64,000 bases of DNA from Variovorax sp. PAMC 28711. GTDB taxonomy: Bacteria > Pseudomonadota > Gammaproteobacteria > Burkholderiales > Burkholderiaceae_C. A program made the position numbers and the translations under genes. Shown in pieces: positions 55,649-64,000 of this stretch. The DNA is taken from contig NZ_CP014517.1 in assembly GCF_001577265.1 (NCBI RefSeq), forward strand, positions 3,756,501-3,820,500. The letters are read 5' to 3'. Numbering within the stretch: position 1 is the stretch's first letter; every line of letters begins with the position of its first letter. The notes beneath the pieces are model-generated. The model did no database searches, was not told where the DNA came from, and saw only the letters and a program-made list of their open reading frames with translations.

Positions 55649-56527
55649 TCATGCGGGCGATTGTCCCTGCATCCGCAAGGCGCGCCATGTCAGCAAAGGC
55701 GCATCGCCCTTGCCGAGGGTCGGACGGCTGGAAAGCGTGTCGAAGCCGAGCGCCTCGATCTTGTCGAGGATGCAAAGGCCGCCCTGCACGACGAAGCGCA
55801 GCTCCCAGCCGGCGCGACCGGGCAGTCGGTGCACGAGCGGCGCGCCTTCGCGCATCAGTTCGCGCGCCCATCGCGCCTCGTCAGCGATCAGGTCGATGAC
55901 CGCTCGCGGGGGTCGGCTGGGGATCAGAGGGCAGCACGCGTCGAAGTCCTGGCGCACGAGGCCACGCGCCGCGCAGTCCGTCAGCGGGAAATAGAAACGA
56001 CCGCGCGGCAGGTCGACGCTCGGGTCCTGCCAGAAATTGATGAGCTGCAGCGCGCTGCAGATCGCGTCGCTCTGCGCGAGTGCCGCAGCATCGGACACGC
56101 CGTACAGGTGCAGCAGCAGGCGACCGATCGGGTTGGCGGAGCGGCGGCAGTAGTCGAGCAGCGCAGCGCGGTCGGCGTAGGCGGTGCCGTCGCGGGTCTT
56201 CTCGATGTCCTGCACGAAGGCCGAGAGCAGGTCGGCCAGCAGGGACTCGGGCAGGTCGAACTGCGCGACGGCCGTGCGCAAGGGGCCGAACACGGCAGGC
56301 CAGCGAACCGAAGTGCCGTTGCCGCGCGCGGCGGCGGCCAGATCGGTCCGGTAGGCGTGCAGCTCGGCGAGGCGCTCGTCCGGGGATGCATCGCCCTCGT
56401 CGGCAATGTCGTCCGCAGTCCGCGCGAAATGGTAGATCGCGGCAATCGGCGGGCGCAAGCGGGGCGGGCAGAGCCACGAGGCTACGGGAAAGTTTTCGTA
56501 ATGGTCGGGGGCAAGGGATTGGGGCAC
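55649..56527 (-). CDS. hpnC: Hydroxysqualene synthase HpnC
   Basis: The GTG start at 56527 (PQSLAPDHYENFPVASWLCP) gives 292 residues; an in-frame extension to 56662 overlaps kup and is rejected. Asp-rich motif HFARTADDIADEGD (Asp39, 40, 43) and second site LINFWQDPSVDLPRGRFYFP. HpnC turns presqualene diphosphate into hydroxysqualene. First gene of the hpnCDE operon; divergent from kup by about 58 bases. Squalene may feed hopanoid synthesis, but no squalene-hopene cyclase is in the window. Confidence 0.93.
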   Translation of the reverse strand: MPQSLAPDHYENFPVASWLCPPRLRPPIAAIYHFARTADDIADEGDASPDERLAELHAYRTDLAAAARGNGTSVRWPAVFGPLRTAVAQFDLPESLLADLLSAFVQDIEKTRDGTAYADRAALLDYCRRSANPIGRLLLHLYGVSDAAALAQSDAICSALQLINFWQDPSVDLPRGRFYFPLTDCAARGLVRQDFDACCPLIPSRPPRAVIDLIADEARWARELMREGAPLVHRLPGRAGWELRFVVQGGLCILDKIEALGFDTLSSRPTLGKGDAPLLTWRALRMQGQSPA

Positions 56528-56585
56528 GCGGCGATTGTCAGCGAGTCGGCCTATGCTCGCGGCCTCTCCATTCCGCATCTTCTTT

Positions 56586-58466
56586 ATGACCGCTCCTACG
56601 AAGGCCGCCGGGCCGGGCCTGATGATCGCCGCGCTGGGCGTGGTGTTCGGCGACATCGGCACTTCGCCGCTCTACGCCTTCAAGGAAACGCTGAACCCGG
56701 AGCACGGTGTGGCATTCACGCCCGATGCGGTGCTCGGGCTGCTGTCGCTGATTTTCTGGGGGCTGATGTTCGTGGTCACGCTGAAGTACGTGGTGTTCGT
56801 GCTGCGGGCCGACCACGACGGCGAGGGCGGCATCCTCGCGCTGCAGGCGTTGGCACGGCGCGCGATGGAGGGGCGCAATACCTCGTCCTGGCTCTGGCGC
56901 GGGCTGGGGTTGCTCGGGCTGGTTGGCGCGGCGATGTTCTACGGCGACAGCGTGATCACACCGGCGATCTCGGTGCTGTCGGCGGTCGAGGGTCTGGAGG
57001 TTCAGGCGCCGGCGCTCCAGCGCTTCGTCATTCCGATCACGATGGTGATCCTGGTGGTGCTGTTCGCAGTGCAAAGCAAGGGTACGCACGTGGTTGGCAA
57101 GGTGTTCGGGCCGGTCATGCTGCTCTGGTTCGGCGTGCTGGCGGTGGCCGGCCTGTGGCAGATCGTTCAATATCCGCAGGTGCTTCAAGCACTCGACCCG
57201 CGCCGCGCCATCGGCTTTCTGTTCACGCACCGGGCGCAGTCGTTGGCGGTGCTCGGCGCGGTGTTCCTGGCGTTCACGGGCGGCGAGGCGCTGTACGCCG
57301 ACATGGGGCATTTCGGCGCGCGGCCGATCCGGCTGGCCTGGACGTTCATCGCGCTGCCAGGGCTCGTGCTCAACTATTTCGGGCAGGGCGCGCTGGTGCT
57401 CGGCAATCCGGCGGCCATCGACAACCCCTTCTTCCGGCTCTTTCCGTCGTGGGGCGTGCTGCCGATGGTCGTGCTGGCCGCGATGGCGACGGTGATCGCC
57501 TCGCAGGCGGTGATCTCCGGCGCGTTCTCGCTGACCGCGCAGGCAATGCGCATGGGCTACCTTCCGCGCATGCGCGTGGTGCAGACCTCGGGCGAAGCGA
57601 TCGGACAGATCTACGTGCCGGCGATCAACTGGCTGTTGATGGTCGGCGTGCTGCTGCTGGTGCTGGGCTTCAGGAGTTCGAGCGCGCTGTCCGCCGCCTA
57701 TGGCATCGCGGTGTCGATCACGATGGTGACGACCACGCTGCTGGCCGGCGTGGTGGCGTATGGCCTCTGGCACTGGAACCGGATCGCGGTCGTCGTCGGC
57801 GTGGTGCTGTTCGCCGTGGTCGACATCACCTTCGTGGTCGCCAACAGCCTGAAGATCGCCGAGGGCGGCTGGCTGACGTTGGCGGTGGCGGCCGGGGTGA
57901 TGGTGGTGTTCACGACTTGGGCGAAGGGCCGCCGACTGGGGCTGCAAGCCGCGGAGGCTGACCAGTTGCCGCTCAAGCCGTTCATCGCCTCGCTGGCGAT
58001 GAGCATGCCGCACCGGGTGCAGGGCACCGCCGTGTTCCCGAACGGCGACGTGACCTCGGTGCCCTACGCCCTGTTGCACAACCTGAAGCACAACCAGGTG
58101 ATGCACGACCAGGTGATCGTGTTGAAGGTGCAGCCCTGCGACACGCCCCGCGTGCAGGCCGCCGAACGCATCGAGGCCGAGTCGCTCGGCCACGGCATCT
58201 GGACGGTGATTGCCCGGCACGGCTTCATGGAAACGCCCGACGTGCCCGCGTTCGTCGGCATCTTCGCGTACCAGCAGGGGCTGGCGTGCGGCGCGATGAC
58301 GACCTCGTATTTCACGTCGCGTGCGACCGTCGTGAGAGGTCATCTGCCTGGCATGAACCCGGTCAGGCAAGCGTTGTTCGTTTGGCTCCAGCGCAACGCC
58401 AGCCGGGCCTCCGACTACTTCCACTTGCCGGGCAACCGCGTGGTGGAGCTCGGCCAGCTGACCTAA
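56586..58466 (+). CDS. kup: Potassium uptake protein Kup
   Basis: The ATG at 56586 (MTAPTKAAGPGLMIAALGVV) gives 626 residues; an in-frame TTG at 56535 adds a non-family leader. About 12 helices, with family signatures VFGDIGTSPLYAFKETL, YGDSVITPAISVLSAVEGL and a C-terminal cytosolic domain (HRVQGTAVFPNGDVTSVPYA). Proton-coupled potassium import. Its stop overlaps the promoter of the next operon. Confidence 0.95.
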   Translation: MTAPTKAAGPGLMIAALGVVFGDIGTSPLYAFKETLNPEHGVAFTPDAVLGLLSLIFWGLMFVVTLKYVVFVLRADHDGEGGILALQALARRAMEGRNTSSWLWRGLGLLGLVGAAMFYGDSVITPAISVLSAVEGLEVQAPALQRFVIPITMVILVVLFAVQSKGTHVVGKVFGPVMLLWFGVLAVAGLWQIVQYPQVLQALDPRRAIGFLFTHRAQSLAVLGAVFLAFTGGEALYADMGHFGARPIRLAWTFIALPGLVLNYFGQGALVLGNPAAIDNPFFRLFPSWGVLPMVVLAAMATVIASQAVISGAFSLTAQAMRMGYLPRMRVVQTSGEAIGQIYVPAINWLLMVGVLLLVLGFRSSSALSAAYGIAVSITMVTTTLLAGVVAYGLWHWNRIAVVVGVVLFAVVDITFVVANSLKIAEGGWLTLAVAAGVMVVFTTWAKGRRLGLQAAEADQLPLKPFIASLAMSMPHRVQGTAVFPNGDVTSVPYALLHNLKHNQVMHDQVIVLKVQPCDTPRVQAAERIEAESLGHGIWTVIARHGFMETPDVPAFVGIFAYQQGLACGAMTTSYFTSRATVVRGHLPGMNPVRQALFVWLQRNASRASDYFHLPGNRVVELGQLT

Positions 58467-58495
58467 TTGACAGCGGTTCGCGTTTACCCTAGATT
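58467..58495 (+). promoter_or_regulatory. Sigma-70 promoter of the second RND operon
   Basis: TTGACA (58467-58472) and TAGATT (58490-58495) are 17 bases apart, a near-consensus promoter starting right at the kup stop. It overlaps an operator-like inverted repeat at its -10 end. Confidence 0.85.
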
Positions 58496-58515
58496 ACTAA
58501 CCGCTTGGTCAGTAA
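58494..58515. promoter_or_regulatory. TetR-like operator overlapping the RND promoter
   Basis: TTACTAACC (58494-58502) and GGTCAGTAA (58507-58515) are inverted repeats matching at eight of nine positions around GCTT. Such ACTnACC/GGTnAGT symmetry is common for TetR-type repressors of efflux pumps. It covers the transcription start region. No regulator gene is adjacent in the window. Confidence 0.75.
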
Positions 58516-58546
58516 TGGCCGCCGTTACGCTTTTCGAGGTGGTTTC

Positions 58547-59653
58547 ATGTCCCGTTCATTTCCTGTTCACAGCGGTGGTTGGCTGCTGGTCGCCGCGCTG
58601 GCGCTGACTGCCTGTTCCCGCCCGGCGCCCCCGGCAGATCCGGTCCGTGCGGTCAAGGTCATGACCGTGGGCGCGTCGGCCTACGACACCGAACCCGAGT
58701 TTTCCGCCGAGGTGCGTGCGCGTGTCGAATCGCGCATCGGCTTCCGGGTGGCCGGCAAGATCACCAAGCGGCAAGCCGAACTCGGGCAGCACGTGAACGC
58801 CGGCCAGGTACTGGCGCAGCTCGATCCGCAGGACTACAAGCTGGCCGCCGACGGCGCCCGGGCGCAACTCGCGGCCGCGATGACGAACCGCGATCTGGCG
58901 GCGGCCGACCTCAGACGCTATCAGGGCTTGCGCGAGCAGAACTTCATCAGCGGCGCCGAGATCGAGCGCCGCGAAACCACGTTCAAGGCCGCACAAGCGC
59001 AGTACGAGCAGGCGCAGGCGCAGCTGTCGTCGCAGGGCAACCAGGCGAACTACACGACGCTGGTGGCCGACGTGCCGGGCATCGTCACCGCCATCGAGGC
59101 CGAGCCGGGGCAGGTGGTTTCCGCCGGCTCGCCCGTCGTTCGCGTCGCGCAGGACGGCGCACGCGACGTGGTGTTCGCGGTACCGGAAGACCGCGCTTCG
59201 CTCATCACGCCGGGATCGTCGGTCGCAGTGCGCGCCTGGTCGGGCGGGCCCGAACTGGAAGGCAAGGTCCGCGAGGTGGCGGGCAGCGCCGATGCCGTGA
59301 CGCGCACTTTCACCGTCAAGGTGGCGATCGACGCCGCCACCGCGCCGCCGCTCGGTGCCACGGTCTACGCGCGGCCCGCGAGCCTGTCGCGCACCGGCAC
59401 GGCGGTGATCAAGTTGCCGACCAGCGCGCTGCGACATGAAGGTCAGGGCACGGCAGTCTGGGTGCTTGACAAGGCGTCGATGCAGGTGCGCTCGCAGCCG
59501 GTGCAGGTGGCGACGGCCGATGGCAATGCCGCCGTCATCGCAGGCGGCGTGACGCCCGGCATGCTGGTCGTTGTGGCCGGTGTGCATGTGCTGTCGCCCG
59601 GCCAGAAGGTGTCGATCTACGATGAGAAGACCGCACCGGGCGCCAAGCCATGA
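58547..59653 (+). CDS. RND periplasmic adaptor lipoprotein
   Basis: The start at ATG 58547 follows CGAGGTGG and gives 368 residues with lipobox LTAC (Cys23). Lipoyl-like halves are seen at ESRIGFRVAGKITKRQAELG and ADVPGIVTAIEAEPGQVVSA; a coiled-coil hairpin lies between them (about residues 100-165). Barrel and end domains follow. Links the pump to an outer membrane channel. Overlaps the pump gene by four bases. Confidence 0.92.
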   Translation: MSRSFPVHSGGWLLVAALALTACSRPAPPADPVRAVKVMTVGASAYDTEPEFSAEVRARVESRIGFRVAGKITKRQAELGQHVNAGQVLAQLDPQDYKLAADGARAQLAAAMTNRDLAAADLRRYQGLREQNFISGAEIERRETTFKAAQAQYEQAQAQLSSQGNQANYTTLVADVPGIVTAIEAEPGQVVSAGSPVVRVAQDGARDVVFAVPEDRASLITPGSSVAVRAWSGGPELEGKVREVAGSADAVTRTFTVKVAIDAATAPPLGATVYARPASLSRTGTAVIKLPTSALRHEGQGTAVWVLDKASMQVRSQPVQVATADGNAAVIAGGVTPGMLVVVAGVHVLSPGQKVSIYDEKTAPGAKP

Positions 59654-62600
59654 CGACCGGCCACGAGTCGGTCGAAGAGGCGAAGTCCGGCGGATTCAAT
59701 CTCTCGAAATGGGCGCTCGACCACGGCCCGCTCACCCGCTACCTGATGCTGGTGCTGATGCTGCTGGGCTTCGCCGCCTACTTCCAGCTCGGCCAGGACG
59801 AAGATCCGCCGTTCACCTTCCGCGTCATGGTCGTGCGCACCTACTGGCCAGGCGCGACGGCGCAGCAGGTGGCCGAGCAGGTCACCGACAAGCTGGAGCG
59901 CACGCTTCAAGAGGCGCCCTACGCCGACAAGATCCGCAGCTATTCGAAGCCGGGAGAGTCGCAGATCATTTTCGAGATCAAGGATTCCTCGAAGGCGAAC
60001 GAGGTACCGAACGTCTGGTACACGGTGCGCAAGAAAATCGGCGACATGCGGGGCACGCTGCCGGCCGGGGTGCAGGGCCCATTCTTCAACGACGATTTCG
60101 GCGACGTTTACGGGGTGATCTACGCGCTGGAAAGCGAGGGCTTCAGCCACGCGGAGCTGCACAACCTGGCCGACGATGTGCGCCAGCGGCTGTTGCGGGT
60201 GAAAGACGTGGCCAAGGTCGACGAGTTCGGCGTGCAGGACGAGAAGGTCTACATCGAAGTCTCGCAAAAGCGCGTGGCGCAGCTGGGGCTCGATTTCAAC
60301 CAGGTCCTGCAGCAGATCGGCGCGCAGAACGCGGTCGAGAGCGCGGGAACGATCCAGTCGCCGCTCGATGTGGTGCAGGTGCGCGTGGCCGGCCAGTTCA
60401 CCAGTGTGGAGCAGCTGCGCAACATGCCGATCCGCGGCAGTTCGGGCAACCAGCTCAAGCTCGGCGACATCGCGGACATCCGTCGCGGCTATGTCGATCC
60501 GCCGTCGATCAAAGTGCGGCATCAGGGCAAGGAAGTGGTGGCGCTCGGCATCTCGATGGCCAAGGGCGGCGACATCATCGCGCTCGGCAAGGCGCTGCGC
60601 GAGACGACGGCCTTGATCGACAAGCAGCTGCCCGCCGGCGTGAAGCTGGCGCAGGTGCAAGACCAGCCGGTATCGGTCGCCAGTTCGGTCAGCGAATTCG
60701 TCAGCGTGCTGATGGAAGCCGTGGCGATCGTGCTGGCCGTGAGTTTCATCGCGCTCGGATTGCACCAGGGCGGCGGCCCGCGCTGGACGCGTTACACGCG
60801 CGGCTGGTACATCGACATGCGGCCCGGCCTGGTGGTGGCAATCACGATTCCGCTGGTGCTGGCCGTCACCTTTCTGGGAATGAACTACTTCGGCATCGGA
60901 CTGCACAAGATTTCGCTCGGCTCGCTCATCATCGCGCTCGGCCTTCTGGTCGACGACGCGATCATCGCGGTCGAAATGATGGTGCGGAAGATGGAAGAAG
61001 GCTACGACAAGGTGCGCGCCGCCACCTTCGCCTACGACGTCACGGCCAAGCCGATGTTGACGGGCACGCTGATCACGGCGGCCGGGTTCCTGCCCATCGG
61101 GCTCGCGAAATCGACGACGGGCGAATACACCTACGCGATCTTCGCGGTGACCGTGATCGCGCTGGTGCTGAGCTGGGTCGTCTCGGTGTATTTCGTGCCG
61201 TACCTCGGCACGCTGATCCTCAAGGTGAAGGCCCATGATCCCGAGGCGCCCCCGCACGAACTCTTCGACTCGCCGTTCTACAACGGCTTCCGGCGTGCGG
61301 TGAACGGGTGCGTTGAATACCGCTGGCTCACCATCGGCGCGACCGTGCTGATCTTCGCGCTGGGCATCGTCGGCATGGGGCGCGTGCAGCAGCAGTTCTT
61401 TCCCGATTCGAGCCGGCCGGAAATCCTGGTCGATCTGTGGTCGCCCGAAGGCACGTCGTTCGCGGCGACCGAAGACGTGGCCAAGCGGGTCGAGAAGCGT
61501 TTCCTGACCGAGGCCGGCGTGGCGACGGTCAGCACCTGGATCGGCTCCGGCGTGCCGCGCTTCTACCTGCCGCTCGACCAGATCTTTCCGCAAAGCAATG
61601 CCGCACAGCTGATCGTCCTGAGCAAGGATCTGAAGCAGCGCGAACTGCTGCGGCTCAAGCTGCCCGGCATCCTCGCGCAGGAATTCCCGGAAGTGCGGGG
61701 CCGTGTGAAGCTGCTGCCGAACGGGCCGCCGGTGGCGTATCCGGTGCAGTTCCGCGTGATCGGCAACGACCCGGCGCAACTGCGCGTGCATGCCGACGAG
61801 GTGAAGGCGATCCTGCGCGACAACGCCAGCATGCGCGGGGTGAACGACAACTGGAACGAGTCGGTCAAGGTGATCCGCCTCGAGGTCGACCAGGCCAAGG
61901 CGCGCGCGCTGGGTGTGACGAGCCAGGCGATCGCCCAGGCCTCAAAAACCATGTTCAGCGGCACGACGGTGGGCCAATACCGCGAGAACGATCGCCTGAT
62001 CGACATCGTGCTGCGCCAGTCGCCCGACGAGCGCGAGGCCATTTCCGACATCGGCAACGCCTACCTGCCGACCGCGTCAGGACGCTCGATTCCGTTGACG
62101 CAGATCGCCAAGCCGGTGTTCGACTGGGAACCGGGCGTGATGTGGCGCGAAAACCGCGACTACGCGATCACCGTGCAGGGCGACATCGTCGAAGGGCTGC
62201 AGGGCGCGACGGTGACGAACGAACTCCTGCCGCAACTGCGAGCGCTCGAAGCGAAGTGGCTCGCGGCCGGGCAGGGCGCCTACCGCATCGGCGTGGCGGG
62301 CGCGGTCGAGCAGAGCAGCAAGGGGTCGTCGTCCATCGTGGCCGGTGTGCCCATCATGCTGTTCCTGGTGTTCACGCTGCTCATGCTGCAGCTGCACAGT
62401 TTCAGCCGCTCCTTGCTGGTGTTCATCACCGGACCGCTCGGCATCGCCGGCGTGGCGGGCGCGCTGCTGTTGCTCAACCGGCCGTTCGGCTTCGTCGCGC
62501 TGCTGGGCGTGATCGCCCTGATGGGAATGATCCAGCGCAACTCGGTGATCCTGATCGACCAGATCGAGAGCGACCGGGCGGCCGGTGTGCCGGCCTGGGA

Positions 62601-62832
62601 CGCGATCGTCGAATCGGCAGTCCGACGCCTTCGGCCGATCGTGCTGACGGCGGCGGCGGCGGTGCTGGCGATGATCCCGCTGTCGCGCAGCGTGTTCTGG
62701 GGGCCGATGGCGGTCGCGATCATGGGCGGATTGATCGTCGCGACCGTGCTCACCCTGCTGGCGCTTCCGGCGATGTACGCCGCAGCGTTCCGTGTCAAGC
62801 GGGAACCGGAACAGCTGCCGGTTAGCGGCTAA
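59650..62832 (+). CDS. RND efflux permease, second system
   Basis: A 1060-residue RND pump differing from the one at 34015-37131. Landmarks are DEDPPFTFRVMVVRTYWPGA, the TM4 acidic pair in IALGLLVDDAIIAVEMMVRK, NYFGIGLHKISLGS and the repeat GVIALMGMIQRNSVILIDQI. The pattern fits the HAE1-like group that often pairs with a lipoprotein adaptor. No outer membrane factor gene follows, so a TolC/OprM-type protein encoded elsewhere must complete it. Ends just before a terminator and tRNA-Leu. Confidence 0.92.
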   Translation: MTTGHESVEEAKSGGFNLSKWALDHGPLTRYLMLVLMLLGFAAYFQLGQDEDPPFTFRVMVVRTYWPGATAQQVAEQVTDKLERTLQEAPYADKIRSYSKPGESQIIFEIKDSSKANEVPNVWYTVRKKIGDMRGTLPAGVQGPFFNDDFGDVYGVIYALESEGFSHAELHNLADDVRQRLLRVKDVAKVDEFGVQDEKVYIEVSQKRVAQLGLDFNQVLQQIGAQNAVESAGTIQSPLDVVQVRVAGQFTSVEQLRNMPIRGSSGNQLKLGDIADIRRGYVDPPSIKVRHQGKEVVALGISMAKGGDIIALGKALRETTALIDKQLPAGVKLAQVQDQPVSVASSVSEFVSVLMEAVAIVLAVSFIALGLHQGGGPRWTRYTRGWYIDMRPGLVVAITIPLVLAVTFLGMNYFGIGLHKISLGSLIIALGLLVDDAIIAVEMMVRKMEEGYDKVRAATFAYDVTAKPMLTGTLITAAGFLPIGLAKSTTGEYTYAIFAVTVIALVLSWVVSVYFVPYLGTLILKVKAHDPEAPPHELFDSPFYNGFRRAVNGCVEYRWLTIGATVLIFALGIVGMGRVQQQFFPDSSRPEILVDLWSPEGTSFAATEDVAKRVEKRFLTEAGVATVSTWIGSGVPRFYLPLDQIFPQSNAAQLIVLSKDLKQRELLRLKLPGILAQEFPEVRGRVKLLPNGPPVAYPVQFRVIGNDPAQLRVHADEVKAILRDNASMRGVNDNWNESVKVIRLEVDQAKARALGVTSQAIAQASKTMFSGTTVGQYRENDRLIDIVLRQSPDEREAISDIGNAYLPTASGRSIPLTQIAKPVFDWEPGVMWRENRDYAITVQGDIVEGLQGATVTNELLPQLRALEAKWLAAGQGAYRIGVAGAVEQSSKGSSSIVAGVPIMLFLVFTLLMLQLHSFSRSLLVFITGPLGIAGVAGALLLLNRPFGFVALLGVIALMGMIQRNSVILIDQIESDRAAGVPAWDAIVESAVRRLRPIVLTAAAAVLAMIPLSRSVFWGPMAVAIMGGLIVATVLTLLALPAMYAAAFRVKREPEQLPVSG

Positions 62833-62855
62833 AATGCGCGGTTACCGATTTCGAG

Positions 62856-62887
62856 CGGGTGGTCTGCATTCAGAGGCCGCCCGTTTT
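62856..62887 (+). terminator. Rho-independent terminator after the RND operon
   Basis: CGGGTGGTCT (62856-62865) pairs with AGGCCGCCCG (62874-62883), including two G-U pairs, around an 8-base loop, and TTTT follows. A TAAAAT at 62830-62835 could be the -10 of a promoter reading into this stem or toward the tRNA. Confidence 0.8.
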
Positions 62888-62906
62888 CGCATCCATTCAC
62901 CTGATC

Positions 62907-62993
62907 GCGCGGGTGGCGAAATTGGTAGACGCACCAGGTTTAGGTCCTGACGTTCGCAAGAACGTGCCGGTTCGAGTCCGGCCCCGCGCACCA
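62907..62993 (+). tRNA. tRNA-Leu (anticodon TAG)
   Basis: Acceptor strands GCGCGGG (62907-62913) and CCCGCGC (62983-62989) pair. D-arm TGGCGAAATTGGTAGACGCA is the leucine pattern. Anticodon stem CCAGG/CCTGA encloses TTTAGGT, giving TAG, which reads CUA. The variable arm is long and the T-loop is GGTTCGAGTCC. CCA is encoded at 62991-62993. Placed 26 bases before tig. Confidence 0.96.
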
Positions 62994-63019
62994 GCCCCAT
63001 TTCTCTTGAGGAACCCAAA

Positions 63020-64000
63020 ATGACCGTGACCGTTGAAACCCTCGAAAAACTCGAGCGCAAGATCACGCTGACCCTGCCGGTCGGCACCATCCAGAACGAA
63101 GTCGATTCGCGCCTCAAGAAGCTGGCCCGCACCGTCAAGATGGACGGATTCCGTCCCGGCAAGGTGCCGATGAACGTCGTGGCGCAGCGCTACGGTTACT
63201 CGGTGCACTACGAGGTCATGAACGACAAGGTCGGCGAGGCGTTCTCGCAGGCCGCCAACGAAGCCAAGCTGCGTGTGGCCGGCCAGCCCCGCATCACCGA
63301 AAAAGAAGAATCGCCTGAAGGCGAGCTTTCCTTCGACGCGGTCTTCGAAGTGTTCCCTGAAGTCAAGATCAAGGACCTCGCCGGCGCCGAAGTCGAGCGC
63401 CTCACCGCCGAAGTCGGCGACGACGCGATCGACAAGACGATCGACATCCTGCGCAAGCAGCGCCGCACCTTCGCGCAGCGCGCGATGGACGCCCAGGCGC
63501 AGGACAACGACCGCGTGACGGTCGACTTCGAAGGCAAGATCGAAGGCGAAACCTTCCAGGGCGGCAAGGCCGAAGACTTCCAGTTCATCATCGGCGAAGG
63601 CCAGATGCTGAAGGAATTCGAAGACGCGGTCCGCGGCCTGAAGAGCGGTGACAGCCGCACCTTCCCGCTGTCGTTTCCCGAGGACTATCACGGCAAGGAT
63701 GTAGCCGGCAAGCAAGCCGACTTCATGGTCACCGTGAAGAAGATCGAAGCCTCGCACCTCCCGGAAGTCAACGAACAGCTGGCCAAGTCGCTCGGCATCG
63801 CCGACGCCACGGTCGACGGCCTGCGCGCCGACATCAAGCGCAACCTCGAGCGCGAAGTGAAGTTCCGCCTCTTGGCCCGCAACAAAAACGCCGTGATGGA
63901 TGCGCTGGTCGCCCATGCCGAGCTCGACCTGCCGAATTCGAGCGTGCAGGCCGAAGTCGACCGCATGGTCGAGGGCGCCCGCGCCGAACTGAAGCAACGC
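63020..64000 (+). CDS. tig: Trigger factor, 5' part
   Basis: Starts at ATG 63020 with TTGAGGAA upstream and is open to the window edge (327 codons seen of about 435 usual). The N-terminal ribosome-binding signature is GFRPGKVPMNVV; then come the linker and the FKBP-type PPIase domain (NDRVTVDFEGKIEGETFQGG, FIIGEGQMLKEFEDAVRGL). Start of the C-terminal chaperone arms follows. It folds nascent chains at the ribosome exit. In related genomes tig is followed by clpP, clpX and lon. Confidence 0.96.
   Translation, partial: MTVTVETLEKLERKITLTLPVGTIQNEVDSRLKKLARTVKMDGFRPGKVPMNVVAQRYGYSVHYEVMNDKVGEAFSQAANEAKLRVAGQPRITEKEESPEGELSFDAVFEVFPEVKIKDLAGAEVERLTAEVGDDAIDKTIDILRKQRRTFAQRAMDAQAQDNDRVTVDFEGKIEGETFQGGKAEDFQFIIGEGQMLKEFEDAVRGLKSGDSRTFPLSFPEDYHGKDVAGKQADFMVTVKKIEASHLPEVNEQLAKSLGIADATVDGLRADIKRNLEREVKFRLLARNKNAVMDALVAHAELDLPNSSVQAEVDRMVEGARAELKQR

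Noticed and set aside
55661..57961. A 766-residue plus-strand frame across hpnC and kup
   Set aside because: The first half is antisense to hpnC and the second half is an out-of-frame reading of kup.

Overview
The window is GC-rich chromosomal DNA whose gene content points to a betaproteobacterium of the order Burkholderiales, family Comamonadaceae, most like Variovorax or a close relative. The pointers are the tctCBA/Bug-type transporter, Liv-type ABC operons, hpnCDE squalene genes, DUF349 and DUF748 proteins, and the tRNA-Leu/trigger factor junction. This assignment is inference from gene content and style; no marker gene search was possible. Genes are tightly packed, often with 4-base ATGA/TTGA/GTGA overlaps, and several start at GTG or TTG. 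There is no CRISPR array, no transposase and no clear prophage. 

Layout. 1-6.0 kb: the end of a DUF748/AsmA-like envelope protein, then a large DUF349 protein with an Arg/Gly-rich linker. 6.0-9.3 kb (minus): mtfA, lpxH, tandem cytoplasmic and periplasmic cyclophilins, and a TPR protein. 9.6-15.1 kb (plus): housekeeping genes cysS, alkA-like, accA, tilS, lysC, then tRNA-Ser(GCT) with a terminator. 15.1-21.7 kb: a small XRE-like protein, an alpha/beta hydrolase, a soxR gene divergent from a ridA-MFS pair across a near-perfect sox box, a DUF4142 protein, a CDF metal exporter and an MltB-type lytic transglycosylase. 21.7-27.5 kb: two MFS exporters, a NUDIX hydrolase, a frameshifted ppk2, a tiny lipoprotein and an Hsp15-like S4 protein. 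27.5-32.8 kb: a TctE/TctD two-component system divergent from tctCBA. 32.8-40.5 kb (minus): a CecR-type TetR regulator, outer membrane factor, adaptor and RND pump in one overlapping operon with an unknown membrane protein at its end. 40.5-43.4 kb: an L-lactate permease, a gene-poor stretch and a hypothetical gene. 43.4-51.4 kb: a sigma-54 activator followed by a sigma-54 promoter and a six-gene Liv-type ABC/hydrolase operon, with a DUF1993 gene after it. 51.4-56.5 kb: hemH, a HAD hydrolase, a small acidic protein and hpnEDC. 56.6-62.8 kb: kup and a second RND adaptor/pump pair with its own promoter and operator. 62.9-64 kb: tRNA-Leu(TAG) and the start of tig. 

The most interesting signals are regulatory or structural. 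(1) A structured interspersed element occurs twice, each time between a periplasmic binding protein gene and the rest of its transporter operon, with compensatory base changes in its stem. (2) A sigma-54 promoter and twin palindromes link the orphan sigma-54 activator to an ABC transporter plus hydrolase operon of unknown substrate. (3) A sox box marks a small SoxR-RidA-MFS redox module. (4) One missing base breaks an otherwise intact PPK2 gene. (5) The second RND operon has a strong promoter overlapped by a TetR-like operator but no adjacent regulator. I did not find a clearly unprecedented multi-gene defence or mobile system.
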